NCBI GenBank assembly: GCA_016098155.1
Contig: JAAAJB010000242.1
Location: 1 to 48,966, forward strand
Source: Actinomortierella ambigua
Lineage: Eukaryota > Mortierellomycota > Mortierellomycetes > Mortierellales > Mortierellaceae
Direction of reading: 5' to 3'
Length of the DNA stretch: 48,966 nt
A program made the position numbers and the translations under genes. The notes under the pieces are model-generated. The model was not told where the DNA came from and did no database searches. It saw only the letters and a program-made list of their open reading frames with translations. Below are positions 1 through 10,645 of the stretch, one piece after another. Position 1 is the stretch's first letter. Each line of letters begins with the position of its first letter.

Positions 1-98
1 CAGTCCACCGCGCCGATGTTGGCGAATGGATCTACGAGGAGGTGATCCGGACTGGTGGTTCGTCAGTTGTTGGCCAGAAGGTCACCCTCACCAACTAA
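1..98 (+). CDS. C-terminal end of an NAD(P)-binding (SDR/NmrA-like) protein, partial
   Basis: The window opens inside a plus-strand reading frame (first whole codon at 3) that encodes about 31 residues and stops with TAA at 96-98. The visible tail contains RADVGEWIYEEV followed by a short linker, GQKVTLTN and the stop. An Arg-Ala-Asp-Val segment followed by a helix and a terminal 'GK/Q-x-x-x-L/I-T' strand is the usual end of atypical short-chain dehydrogenase/NmrA-like NAD(P)-binding proteins, so that is the suggested family. The catalytic and nucleotide-binding parts lie upstream of the window. No substrate can be inferred. The gene is convergent with UBA3. Confidence 0.4.
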   Translation, partial: VHRADVGEWIYEEVIRTGGSSVVGQKVTLTN

Positions 99-472
99 AC
101 ACCAAAAGTCTCTTCCCTTCTACCGTATTTTCCTCGATGACTTTAGTTGTCTTTATTCGTCCTTGCTGTACATTATTGTAATAGAAAATTTAAAATGACT
201 CGTCAATATGACCACTTGCTTTATTTGTGGGAATCTCTCCAAGAAACTCTATGTCCAACCACCCACCAAATTATCCAAGCCGGTTGTCATGTATGTGCAA
301 TGTGTTTATATGTAAAAACCTTCTCTCTTTGTCGTAAAGTTTTACGGAATCGGTTTCTTTCTTATCTCCAATTTGGGTGACATGTCACAAACGTAGATGG
401 CAAGAAAAAAAGGGAGGGGGATGGCCCTCGATATAATTCGCGAATTCTACTCTACGGCCGGCTACTTTCCAT
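99..472. other. Convergent intergenic region (3' UTRs)
   Basis: These 374 nt lie between two converging stop codons. The sequence is A/T-rich at first, with candidate poly(A) contexts around 175-200, and then has an A/G-rich stretch at 400-425. No conserved ORF, RNA gene or repeat is visible. Confidence 0.6.
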
Positions 473-2451
473 TTAGACAAGTGTCAATACGATCTGAAGG
501 CTGAACGGCAGTGTTGTATCTGTGATGGTAATCTCGTCGCCGCTCGAGAGGAGCTCCTTGAGGGTCTTTTCTAGATTAGGCCGCAAGGCCTCTTCCAACT
601 GCTTGGGTGCAGGCATATAGAGTGGCTTGCCACCAATTGCCACACTAGGCTTCTTCAGTTGCCTGTAACAGGGGAAGAGGGAATTTGAAACGATGGGCAA
701 TAGCAAAGGCAGTGTGAGGTGAATGTGAGTTACAATCGTGGTAAATAGAGCAGCAAATATTCCACCATATCAGAGCACACCGCCACACTTACGCATCCGG
801 CTTCTCCTTCAGGTACTCGATAAAGTCTTCGAGTGTCTTGTCGCCTCTAAACTCCAGCTTGAGCGCCGACTGACCACAAACAGGGCAGTCGTCCTTACGC
901 TGGTGCTGGAAGGTATAGGTATACACGCTGTCGTTACCCGTGTACATCATGTAGTTGTCCAGATACTTGGCGCTCGTTGTCGCAATCTTGAGTGCCTCAT
1001 TGCAGCATGAAGCTACAGAGATCAAAACAATGGTAAGAACACTATAAGTACAGATTCGCTGTCTTCAGAGCAGTGTCATGTATGTATCGTTAGCCGATCG
1101 TACCTCCGCCTACCCAAAAGACTCACCTGCAATTATAGCATTCGTGGAGGCAATGGCGGGGATGATATTCTTGACTACACCCTGGGTCAAGCTGTAGGTG
1201 ACGCCTTGAATGTTAAACTCCTTGGCACGAGCAAGGGCCGTCTCGTAGAGCCATTGGATGTCCTTGGGATCATCTGTGTCAGCCTTACGATCGCCATGTA
1301 CCTTGGGCCATTCCAGGACAGAGGCCCACTCGATGCAGTGCTCGGGAAGTCGAGGAGTGTTGGCGATGGTGCAGAGTGGGAAACCTGTTGGCTTGCTGAG
1401 CATGTCCATCGAGCATTCGTAGCAGGAAGTCATTCTAGGCAAGATGACACGAGCCTGTCCTTTGAAGCCTAGAAGGTGTTGTAAGTGTGGGATAAAGAAG
1501 CGATTTTTTTTGTGTCTCTGTTAGACAGGCACTCCAAACTCCCTAGTCCATGAGCAAAGTCCTAGGCTATGATCAGAAGGCAAGAAAGGATCAACAACTC
1601 ACCTTCAGTGCCTCCGTCAATCAATGGTTTCATGGTGTCGGGACTCTCAGGGTCCGCCATGCCGACCAGTGTGGCATTGATCCACCGACGCGCCTCAATC
1701 GAGTCCAGACCGCAGATGATGAGGGCAAACTCGCTGTAAAAGTCTTCGTCCTTGTCTTGAATTTTGCAAAAGTGACTATTGATATGTGTGGCAGTGGTAG
1801 AATCGCCATGAGCCGTTGATACTAAGAACACACGCCCCTTTCTTCCCGACGTGGTGGATGGTGGAGGGCAAAGAAAAAGTAAGGATAGAATACATACGGT
1901 GTAACATTGACGCCCTGAACACGCCTGTTCACGAATGTTGCTGCGGTCTCGGCCTTCGATTTGCCAACATCGGCACGTCTACTCGGGTGAGGAGAGCTGG
2001 GTGAGCATACTGGTCACTGGCTACATGTAACGCCCTCCTTTGATGGACCTTAAATTGTCCTGGCGTGCTCTAGCTCTTAGCTCACCTGAACAGGAACTGG
2101 CGGTTGAGGTTGGAGATGTCAATGGTGTCCATGTCAATGACATGAATGTCGCGGAAGCCTGACAGAGCCAGGTTCTTGAGAATCTCACAGCCAAGACCTC
2201 CAGCACCAATAACGAGGATTTTAGCTTCTTTAACAAAGTCCTTGATCTATGGAGACAGAGAGGCATGGAGGCAGATAGTCAGGCCTACCCTGTGTGCTTA
2301 TGCGTGTGCAGTGGGCCTATTGCCACCGTTGCATTCGAGGGACGCGTACCTCCTCAATAGGCTGAAAGTCTGGGTGAATGAGGCTGCTGCGGTCGAGCAA
2401 CTTGTAGATGCCATCCCAGCGCTTGGCATCGATGTTTTCTTCAGTAAGCAT
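473..2451 (-). CDS. UBA3: NEDD8-activating enzyme E1 catalytic subunit (UBA3/ECR1)
   Basis: This is the catalytic half of the heterodimeric E1 (with NAE1/Ula1) that adenylates NEDD8/Rub1 and passes it as a thioester to Ubc12 for cullin neddylation. Seven exons: 2451-2350, 2246-2086, 1978-1898, 1775-1603, 1468-1127, 1012-793, 662-473. They sum to 1269 nt (422 aa), slightly shorter than human UBA3. Seen in order: an N-terminal 'HPDFQP' segment; the nucleotide-binding GAGGLG at about 48-53; the family signature [28 protein letters not shown]; the first zinc pair CYEC (about 188-191); the catalytic Cys in [16 protein letters not shown] (about Cys205); and the second zinc pair CPVC (about 329-332). 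It ends in a ubiquitin-like E2-binding domain ([12 protein letters not shown]). All catalytic features are intact. The start is the first ATG in frame and gives a human-like N-terminus. It shares a short divergent promoter with MIOS. Confidence 0.95.
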
Positions 2452-2664
2452 GCTGGTGTGAGTAAGGGTGTAATGGGGGTTGCAGGGGAAAGAGGGTGTG
2501 AAAGGCGAAAGTACGAAAGAAGGACATGGGCCTTTTTTTTTCACTCCCCCACCTTTGCTACGCCCCACGCGCAGGTCCTGTCCGTGTCGCGAAACGGTCA
2601 CAACTTTCAGTCAAGGTGGGGCGAGGGCACGGGTTTTCATTCACCTCTCATTGACCCTGCAACC
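2452..2664. promoter_or_regulatory. Bidirectional promoter UBA3/MIOS
   Basis: Only 213 bp separate the two divergent start codons, so the promoters must share this DNA. It has a T-run followed by a C-rich block (about 2529-2545) and an ACGCG-containing CCCACGCGCAGG near 2562-2575. No TATA box is evident. A regulatory role for the ACGCG element is inference. Confidence 0.5.
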
Positions 2665-5600
2665 ATGGCCACCGTGCGACCACATCGACTGTTGTGGTCG
2701 CCTCATCCAAATCATAACCAGTTCCTCATCGGATCTACTGAACTGCGTCTGTTCGAATGGGTGCCAGAGGTATGCTTGGCTTGCTTCCTTGTTCTTTATC
2801 GGACTCCCATGGTAGAGGGCGAGCCAGGCAATTCCAAGCAATCTTTTAGCTCACTCTCTCTATGTTCTCTCTCTTTCTCTCTCTCACTTAGGATGAAAAT
2901 GGAAAGCCCCACGCCACACCGATAGCAGTGAACACCGATGTGGCGCTGATGAAGGTGTGCATTTCAGAGCCATCTATAGGAAAGGGCACGAGCATGAATC
3001 ACACTCCTATCCAGTGCTAACTTCCGTCGCTGGCTCAAATCGCCTTGCAATGTTTTCCTTACGTCTCTAGTGCTTCACATGGTCCCCTGATCCCAACTAC
3101 ATGGACCTGACGGCGGTAGGTCTGACGACAGGAAAGACATTGTTGATCCGCATGCATCGCTCCGAGCCATGGGTCTTCGATGATAAGGCCGATGACATTG
3201 CACCCGACACCCCTCGTCAAGTCTCTATTGCTCAGAACCAACGCACTTACCCTTCGTTCAGCGCACGCCATTCTCGAGCCTGCAACGTTGTTGCGTTTTC
3301 CAAAGGCGCTCCTAATCTGCTTGCCGTCGGCTTGGATAAGGTCCGCAACGATTACTGTCTGATGGTCTGGGATATTGAGCAGGCCATGGCCCAGCAAAGC
3401 CGAGCAAGCGACAGCAGTTATGCACCCTCAGGATCCATCACCACCACCGATCGGAGACAATCCGCTCGTGGCCATGGAACAACATCTCGTTTTGGGCGAC
3501 CGGCTGAAATCGCAGAGAGTTACTTTGGTATGGCATGAAGGCCGGTTTTTTTTCTTCCTCTATTCAATATCCGATGACATCTTACTAAATCTCGATTTTC
3601 TCCTCCTCCTCTTCTCTATCTCTCTCTGTCCGTCTTTCTTCATCTAGATGCAAGATTGTCCATGAACCCACTTTCGTTGACCGAAAGCATGGGCACAGCA
3701 AAAGCTCTGCGGGCATCGGCGTAAGACAGTCTCAGAGTGATAAACGGCGTGACCATTTAACAAATAGAGGACCATGTTTGCTAATACTCCAAGCACCTGT
3801 CTACTACAACAGATTCGAGGACTCTGCAAGTTCAGGACCTCTTTGCCAATATGGATCAAGTGAACTCATTACCTCTTGTGCCTGGTTCGCCAATGAACCA
3901 AAGTCTCTTGTGGCAGGCATGGGTCTGAAATACCTCCGTGTCTACGATACTCGAGGTAAGTAGAACGGTTAGCACTGGACTTTTTTTTTTAAACAAAAAG
4001 TCGGCTGATTGTGAACATCAGAGGGAAAAAAAAAAAGAGAAGAAAAATTAAGGAGAGTAAAGCTAACTCCAACTGTACACGATCTTTTGTTTTCTATTTT
4101 GCCTCTAGAGGACCAAAACTCACCAGCGTCCATGATCATCTCAACAAAGGCCGTGCACGGAATTTGCATGGATCCGTTCAACGACTATCGGATGGCGTCG
4201 TGTTCTGATGATGGCATCATCAAGATCTGGGACACACGTAACCCAGCACACTCCCTACTATCGTTTTATACAGGACCTAAAGCCCCTTCGTCGGCAACCT
4301 TGGTCCGCATTCAGTTTTCACCCCAGCGTTCCGGCCTGCTCGCTTCTCTCACCAAGGACGCCTCATGCATCAAGGTGTGGGATATTCAAGAAGGTACTGC
4401 CCGCCAGACGTCATCGACACGGGCACTTCCGCGCATGGAACAGACCATGGACATTGGTGGCATCAACGCTGGCGCTAATGCCAACGGATTTTTGTCCAAG
4501 AGCGTGGACAAGGACGGAATGTCAGCTACCGCTGCTGTTGTTGCAGCAGCGGGTGGCGGAGCAGGATTCGGGCGTGAGGGATCCGAAGAGAACGAAGTTG
4601 GAGTGCCTATTCTCTGGAAGTCGCGACGGACCAAGCCGTCCTCCAAGCCCATTCAGTCGTTTGCCTGGATCCCGACACTTGTGTCGAGCTCGACATCTGG
4701 ACTAGTCTCTATTAACAAAGAGTATCTGATCGAGACGACACTGCTCAAGGAGACCTCTCATGTAGCATGGGAGCCTCGCGGATCGTTGGTGGTCTCGGGT
4801 GGCAATGCCGTCTCCAGTTTTCCCAGCCAGAGGACGTTGGCAGCCTCTGCGCCAGAGCCAGCGCCTCAGCATGGGTTCTCACAGACTCAGAAACGGAACT
4901 CTAGGGTTATGAACCTGCAGCTGCCCGTGAACCGCAGGGCTGCGAGCGCGACGGGCACCATGGATAAGACCCACCCGTTCAATACTGTGGCAACGGGTAT
5001 GATGACCAACGCGACAACAACAACCACACATCCATTGGCGACGACCCAGCTCAGTTCGCTAGCTGTCACATCCAGCGGATTGACCAGTACGGGCGGTCCA
5101 ATGGACATTGCACGACGGGCATCGATTGCAGCGATCACCAGCTCAAGCTGGCACCTTGGTGGCGGCGGCGGTGGTGGTTTAGGTGGAGGAGCGACGATTT
5201 CCGCGACGCCTCAGGTGGACGAGATTCTAGAGCACGACATTTCGGTGGTGATGCGAGAGAATGCGATCCGAGGGTATTCGATGGATGCGGTGGGCAACTC
5301 CAAACTGGTGACGCCAGGACCGTTGAAGGATTTCTGGGCGTGGATGACTCGAGCGGAGAAGATTGCACAAAGTGATAGCGCACGGATCGGCAAATTTGAT
5401 TTCAGCTTTCAAGGCGTATGGTCGGTCCTGCTCGGTGCTGGGGTGTCGAGACGATCCACTCCTGGTAGTACACCCCGTGTCATGTCTCCCCTGCCGCGGT
5501 CGTCGTCCGATATTAGCAGCCAGCTCACAAAGCAGGCGGATGAAATTCCGATCGTGCCCACGCTGAAGCTAGCCCAGCGTAAACTCGGCCTCAAGCTTTG

Positions 5601-7417
5601 TGGATCGGCGCTGCTGCGATCGGACCTCAAGAGGTTCTTGGAGAGGTATGTCTTCATTCTCTCTCTCTATCTCCCCCCTTTTTTTCTTTAGGATCCGACC
5701 TGTGTGTATCCCCCCCCCAGACAACGCTGACCTTCATGTTTTCGCTACCTGTCTCATTAGATTGGAGTTTGAAGGGCGTTTTGAAGAAGCCGCAGGGTGG
5801 GCGTTTTTCCACGGACAACTGGACCTAGCAATCGAGACACTTGGTCGTGGAGGTAAATGACGTCCTCTTCTTCATTTGTTGCGTGCCTTGGTAAAGTTGC
5901 CCAAGATTCAATGGTGCTCACACGTAGGACGAATCTTCCCCTACCCTTCACATACAACCTGATTGTTTAAATACCATTAGATGACAAGCTGAAACTCATG
6001 TCAATTGTGGTAGCAGGATTCAGCAAGAACCACACTAATATCACAGGCCCAACGCTAAGTGGGATTGGTACGAGCCAGGCCGAGAAGGCAACGTCCATTG
6101 CCTGGCGCGAGCAATGTCGAGCCCATGCGCGCGAGCAAGAAAGTCCATACATCCGTGCCATCTTTAGCTTTATTGCTTCGGGAGACTGGCGTGATGTTCT
6201 TGTGGAAGAAAGCCTCTCGCTCGCTGATCGTATTGGCGTCGCCCTCCGCTTTTTGAGTGACGATGATGTAAGATACAACAATGTTGTTTTCGGATGCGAG
6301 GATGGAAGGGGCAAGGTCCAATTGCAAGTCCTTAACTTAAATTGTATCACCCTCAACTTCTCGTTTAGCTCATGGCATACATCCAGGACATTGCTGATGC
6401 CATGACCCAAGAGGGTCGGATCGACGGAATCTTAATGACAGGCCTGACGGAGCAAGGATTGGATCTGTTGTCCAACTATGTGAATCGGACTGGAGATGTA
6501 CAAACGGTGGCCCTGGCGGCAAGCGTGGCCGTGCCGCGTTATTTCAAGGATAGTCGCGTAGATGAATGGGTCGAGCACTACCGTGAGCTCCTGGATCGCT
6601 GGCAGCTCTATTACACACGGGCGCGGTTCGACATTGCGCGGGGGCGATGCCTCCAACCCAACTCGACGGCGGCCGCCGACATGGCGCCAACCCAGATTTA
6701 CGTCCGCTGCAACTTTTGCAACCAAAGCATCGCCCGCAACCTGCTCATTCCAGGCGTCCGTGGCCGTGATGGTCGACGGGTTGTTGTCATGCCGAGCGGC
6801 TCTGGGGCACCGCCCCCGACCAGTGGAGGAGGGGGAGGAGGAGGTGGTGGTGGTGGTGGAGGTCCTGGGGGCCATGGCAGCGCTCATGACAAGATGATGG
6901 GTATTCCAGGAGCGGGTGGCGTGCCTGGAGGTGGTGTTGCAGGAGGCGGGGCAGGGGCTGGTGCAGGCGGTGCGCCAGCCACAGGCAGTAATTTGACGGC
7001 CAGCGCAAGCAAATCCGTCGTGTGTCCGAGCTGTCATAAGCCTTTGCCACGATGTGCCATCTGTCTGCTCCATTTGGGCACACCTGCAGTCGGCCAAGCT
7101 GCGCTTGGTACATGGTCGAGTCTTGGGTCCAAGGCCAACGGCGAGAGTAAGTGATTATTTTTTTTTTAAAAAAAAAACCTCCCCCTCCCCTCTTGAACTG
7201 CTTGCTATCATATTTACACTGTACTCACATGCGTTTCTCCCGATTTGCTGCTGTATGGACAAAACTAGAACCGACAAGCTTTGATCTTTGGTTTACATGG
7301 TGCCAAACTTGTCGCCACGGCGGACATGCAATGCATATGGCCGAGTGGTTTGATCGGCATACACAATGTCCTGTCAGTGATTGTAACTGCCTCTGCTCAA
7401 CACACGACACTCTTTAG
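2665..7417 (+). CDS. MIOS: MIOS/Sea4 WD40 subunit of GATOR2 (SEACAT)
   Basis: MIOS is a vacuole/lysosome-associated scaffold of GATOR2 that relays amino-acid status to TORC1. Ten exons: 2665-2769, 2892-2954, 3071-3527, 3648-3720, 3813-3955, 4109-5645, 5761-5852, 5981-6267, 6369-7146, 7269-7417 (3684 nt, 1227 aa; human about 875). The N-terminal beta-propeller opens with LLWSPHPNHNQFL and includes ARACNVVAFS-type and 'GLDKVRNDY' blades. A long disordered insert follows (genome about 4400-5200). The alpha-solenoid contains GRIDGILMTGLTEQGLDLL and YVNRTGDVQT, near-identical to human MIOS. The C-terminal zinc/RING-like module runs CNFC (1033-1036), CPSC (1138-1141), PRCAIC (1148-1151), then WFTWCQTCRHGGHAMHM and CPVSDCNCLC. 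A glycine run (about 1072-1084) plus more Gly-rich sequence is inserted inside that zinc module. Exon 4 is the least certain. It is convergent with the JmjC gene. Confidence 0.93.
3978..4002. repeat. T/A hairpin in MIOS intron 5
   Basis: The sequence GACTTTTT, a T/A loop and then AAAAAGTC form an 8-bp perfect stem inside intron 5 (3956-4108). An A12 run follows at about 4027. It resembles the T-run/A-run palindromes found in other introns of this window. Confidence 0.6.
6819..6864 (+). repeat. Glycine-codon repeat (GGA/GGT)n in MIOS
   Basis: Tandem GGA/GGT/GGG codons encode a run of 13 glycines within the C-terminal zinc module of MIOS, between the first and second Cys pairs. It is a coding microsatellite likely to vary in length between strains. 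Confidence 0.75.
7158..7177. repeat. T10A10 perfect palindrome just after a 5' splice site
   Basis: Ten T followed by ten A begin 11 nt downstream of the exon 9 donor of MIOS. The sequence is fully self-complementary. Confidence 0.8.
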
Positions 7418-8135
7418 GGACGTTGGTGCTTTAACAAAATAAATGAAGTTGTGAGTATCGATGACCCTCGACCTGATAACGTGTATTGTTACTGGGGGGG
7501 GGGAGAGGTGACATGTAAAAAAGGGTCGTTCTTTTTTCTCCCTTCATTCCCTTCCCATGCTCTATATTTTTCATCGAGCCCCTCATGGCCCACTGGAGAC
7601 GCTAGCAACAACAACAGCAACAAAAAAAGATAGCTTCGCTCTTGAGTGTGGGCAGAAACGCGATTGGCAACCCCAGGAACGTCTGGAACTTCTCGATGCG
7701 AGAGCAATATATGAGATGCACCTACTTGTTACGCATTTTTTCTCCCTACCCACTCTCACTGTTTCACTTGTACGCGTTCACTCTACAACCTATATACATT
7801 ACTTGGTCGCGCAGCACAGTGTGCCGAGTCGAGTGCTGCTGCTGCATCATGCGCGGCGCGTGGAAAAAAAGCACCACAGTTATATGTCGTCCCATGGCCT
7901 ATTTATTGATGCTTGACTGGTCACAGCACTGATGTTGTTAAACATTGTGGTCTCTACAATATTTTTTGGAAAAAAAAAATATTTGAACTGTGTCGCTCTT
8001 TATAGTCGCCGTTAAAGGTGTGAAGTACTGAAATGGATGAAAATCTCAAAGAAGAAGAAGAAGATAAGGATAAAAAAATGAGAAGAAGCGAACAGGAAAT
8101 CTTACTTCTAGCTAAACGATCTACAAGAAAGCACC
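7418..8135. other. Convergent intergenic region, MIOS and JmjC gene 3' ends
   Basis: These 718 nt hold no recognisable gene. Features are an AATAAA at 7438-7443, just past the MIOS stop and a candidate poly(A) signal; a G9-10 run at 7494-7503; a CAA-rich stretch at about 7604-7625; an A/T hairpin at about 7958-7985; and GAAGAA repeats at 8051-8065. Several short open frames here show no family resemblance. Confidence 0.6.
7958..7985. terminator. A/T-rich inverted repeat between convergent 3' ends
   Basis: CAATATTTTTT, GG and then a long A-run ending ATATTTG can pair into a hairpin between two converging genes. A 3'-end-forming or transcript-separating role is inference; fungal termination is poly(A)-based. 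Confidence 0.3.
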
Positions 8136-10645
8136 TTACTCCAGAGGTGGGTCCGAAACGGCAGGCCTGTTGACACTATCAGGCAAGGCGAACCACTCAT
8201 GTGGTGCATGTCGGACAGCCCATCTTCCTCGAAGGACGATAGGCGCTGCGGCGCGGCACGCTCCACACATACAGACTCCTCGGCAAGCATAGCAGTTCCA
8301 AAGCGCGGCCCGGCTGGCGACCACATTGTGCCACTTGTCGCCGTGGTAGTTATACATGCATCTCTCGCAAAATGCATGCCGACACCCGGTGGGCGACTGG
8401 CATTGTTTGTTAACCAAGTGACGGTCAGTGGCACCACAACGGTGGCAGGCCACATTTTGGCTCGGCAATCTTGGGCCTACATGGCGCAGATAGGCCACGC
8501 TGGCGGCCGAGAAAGGGGCCGTGGCCGTTTCAGGTGCTTGGAGATCCAGGTTGAGCGGGAACGGGGCCTCTCGGAGTCGGACAAGCTTGGTAGAGGTGTT
8601 CCACGCTGTGGTGGCTTGCGTCCAGAGAAGAAGGCACTCTTGGGTAGGAAACACCTCGACTAACCGTAGATGTGAGGCATGGTGCTGGCAGGTGCGACCG
8701 CGACCCACGCATTCCAGGCAGATGTCGTGCCCGTCTGCACTTGTCGCGCAGACAAGACAAACGAATTGCCGGTTCCATATATCCGTCTGGCAAAAGTCGC
8801 ACCGCGTCGGCTCCCGGTTCTCCCGTTGCGTTGGCTGGGCCACTTGGTGATTGGTATCGGGGATGATACCAGGCATGATAGCATCGTGCCGGAGACAATA
8901 CGCATAGAGGCATAGCAGAATGCGATAGTCCCTGGCGAATTTGTCTCTATGCCAGCTGTTACCGAGTCTCGAGGCATAGGCGGCCGCAGCTTTTGACGGC
9001 GTCCTCTCGATGCCACCAATCCTCGTGTCATATGCCAGTAATATATCCAGCATGAATTCGAGGCTGTTCTTCACTAGAAGCAGGACTCGATAGCTCTCTG
9101 GGCGGCAAATCCTATTGTTTGAATGATTGTTCATCGAAACAGGCAGAAGGGTATCATGGTTATTAACTGTGGTATGGTGACGAAATGATGATGCAGAAGC
9201 GCTGCAATTGAAGAATGGTAAGAACAAGAGTAAACAAAGATGCATGCGTCCCGATACCTACATTCGATATAAAGGGATGACATTGTGCACAGCCAATTGC
9301 AGCGCTTGTGCAGTCGCGCGGTTCCAGGCATACTTGATAGAAGCACCACCCTATGGTTCGATAGAAGGTAGAAGATTATGTAAGTTAACTGCCATCAATC
9401 ACGATTCATTTCATTCAGTTTAACATGGTTGATTAACTTACCAGGTTGACGACCTGATGAATTGCTCGAGGTGGAAGAATCACCAAATCCCCTACGCGCT
9501 GACGAAGCACGTATATGGGGAATTCGGCCTGCGATAGCTCTTGCAAGGACGCGAAATAATCTTCACTGTCCAAGCTTTGGTTGAGGCCTCTCCAGTACGC
9601 TCTCGCCTTGGCATAGTGGGTTGATGGAATCACAAACCAGATCGCCTCAGCTTCAACCAGACTCGCTGACTTCTTGTCTGCATACAGCATTAAGCTGTGA
9701 GAGAGAGTCGCGCATTGGTCGAAATGCGCCGGCGTCCTACAGTTTTTTTTTTTTTTTTTTTTTATTTAAAAAAAAAGGGGGTCAGTGAAAACCTTCCACC
9801 TTCCTCGGTACCCACCATGTTTTCTTGGTGGCCCTCTTATTCATTCGACAATCTCATTGAAATCTCTTACCAGGTCCCACCGATGCCAAGGTAGAGTAGT
9901 CGCGTTTCCGCTACCATCTCCGTTGGCATGTTCGCTAACATTCGATGGACAAAGACATTGTGGATCATGTTGAAATACGGTTAGCAATGGTGTGTTTCAA
10001 GTAGATGATCGCAGCAGGCGAGCGATATTCTTTTTCACTTTTAAACTTACCCAACAAATCGCTTGGGCCAAGCGCTCGCAAGTGTTCAGGTAAGATTTTG
10101 TTGACCACAGCATGCCACGCTGGAGGACTTGGGATGTCCTTCGCATAGATTTTTCTCCTTGGGGGGTTTCTACCCTTACACCGATCCAGGTATGAACCGT
10201 ACTCTCGTACGGGCATAGACAGCCTTTCACCGGAAGATTGACTGATACACAAAATAGCTAATGAAAGCGCGGAAAACACGAAAGAAAGATGTTAATAATA
10301 TGCAGCTTATCTCCTTGTGGTTTGAGTGCGATGAGCGCACAACAAAACCGTGCAAGTGGGAGAAGACAAAAAAGAGGGGCAAAGAGGCATTCCGCACTTA
10401 CACTTCGAGCCGAGCTGCTTGCCGAGGCTGTCCATGGTGAAGACATCAGGTGCCCAGCCGGGCTCATCTTGCCAGCCTTGAACAACGCAAGGGACGCTTT
10501 TTTCAATTACCTTGGTCTCCACGATTTTCTCCATGTTATTCTTAATGCGATTAATCGGTGCGTGCACCCCTAGCTTGAAGGGATCACCCATCTTGAGGAT
10601 GTCCTCAAAGGTCGACTGAAAATCGATAGAAGTTTGTGTTGTCAT
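8136..10645 (-). CDS. JmjC oxygenase with two C-terminal zinc modules (ZZ-like and CDCA7/4CXXC_R1-type)
   Basis: Predicted Fe(II)/2-oxoglutarate oxygenase, possibly a chromatin demethylase. Six exons: 10645-10402, 10257-10051, 9934-9871, 9736-9442, 9350-9262, 9111-8136 (1875 nt, 624 aa). The JmjC fold shows the strand LLYLGIGGTWTPAHFD with the HxD iron ligands at about H176/D178, and the distal His in LPPRAIHQVVNL (about H265), followed by KYAWNRATAQAL. C-terminal to a helical linker is a Cys/His cluster at about 404-447 (CDFC, CLVC, CLEC, CQHHASH). Then comes a second cluster at about 522-585 (CHRC, CRHAFCERC, CYACRGVCMCGAC), which has the spacing of the zf-4CXXC_R1 domain of CDCA7. Histone or DNA targets are unknown. 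The exon 1/2 junction was chosen because it preserves a strand (ILCISQSSGE) and consensus splice sites. The start is the first ATG; an upstream in-frame GTG was ignored. Confidence 0.85.
9743..9776. repeat. T21...A9 tract abutting a 3' splice site
   Basis: On the plus strand T21 is followed by ATTT and A9. For the minus-strand JmjC gene this places A21 directly before the CTGTAG acceptor of intron 3, an unusual purine context, with a T-run just upstream able to pair with it. Confidence 0.7.

Noticed and set aside
2146..2925. 259-aa plus-strand frame
   Set aside because: Runs antisense through UBA3 exons 1-2, the promoter and out of frame over MIOS exon 1.
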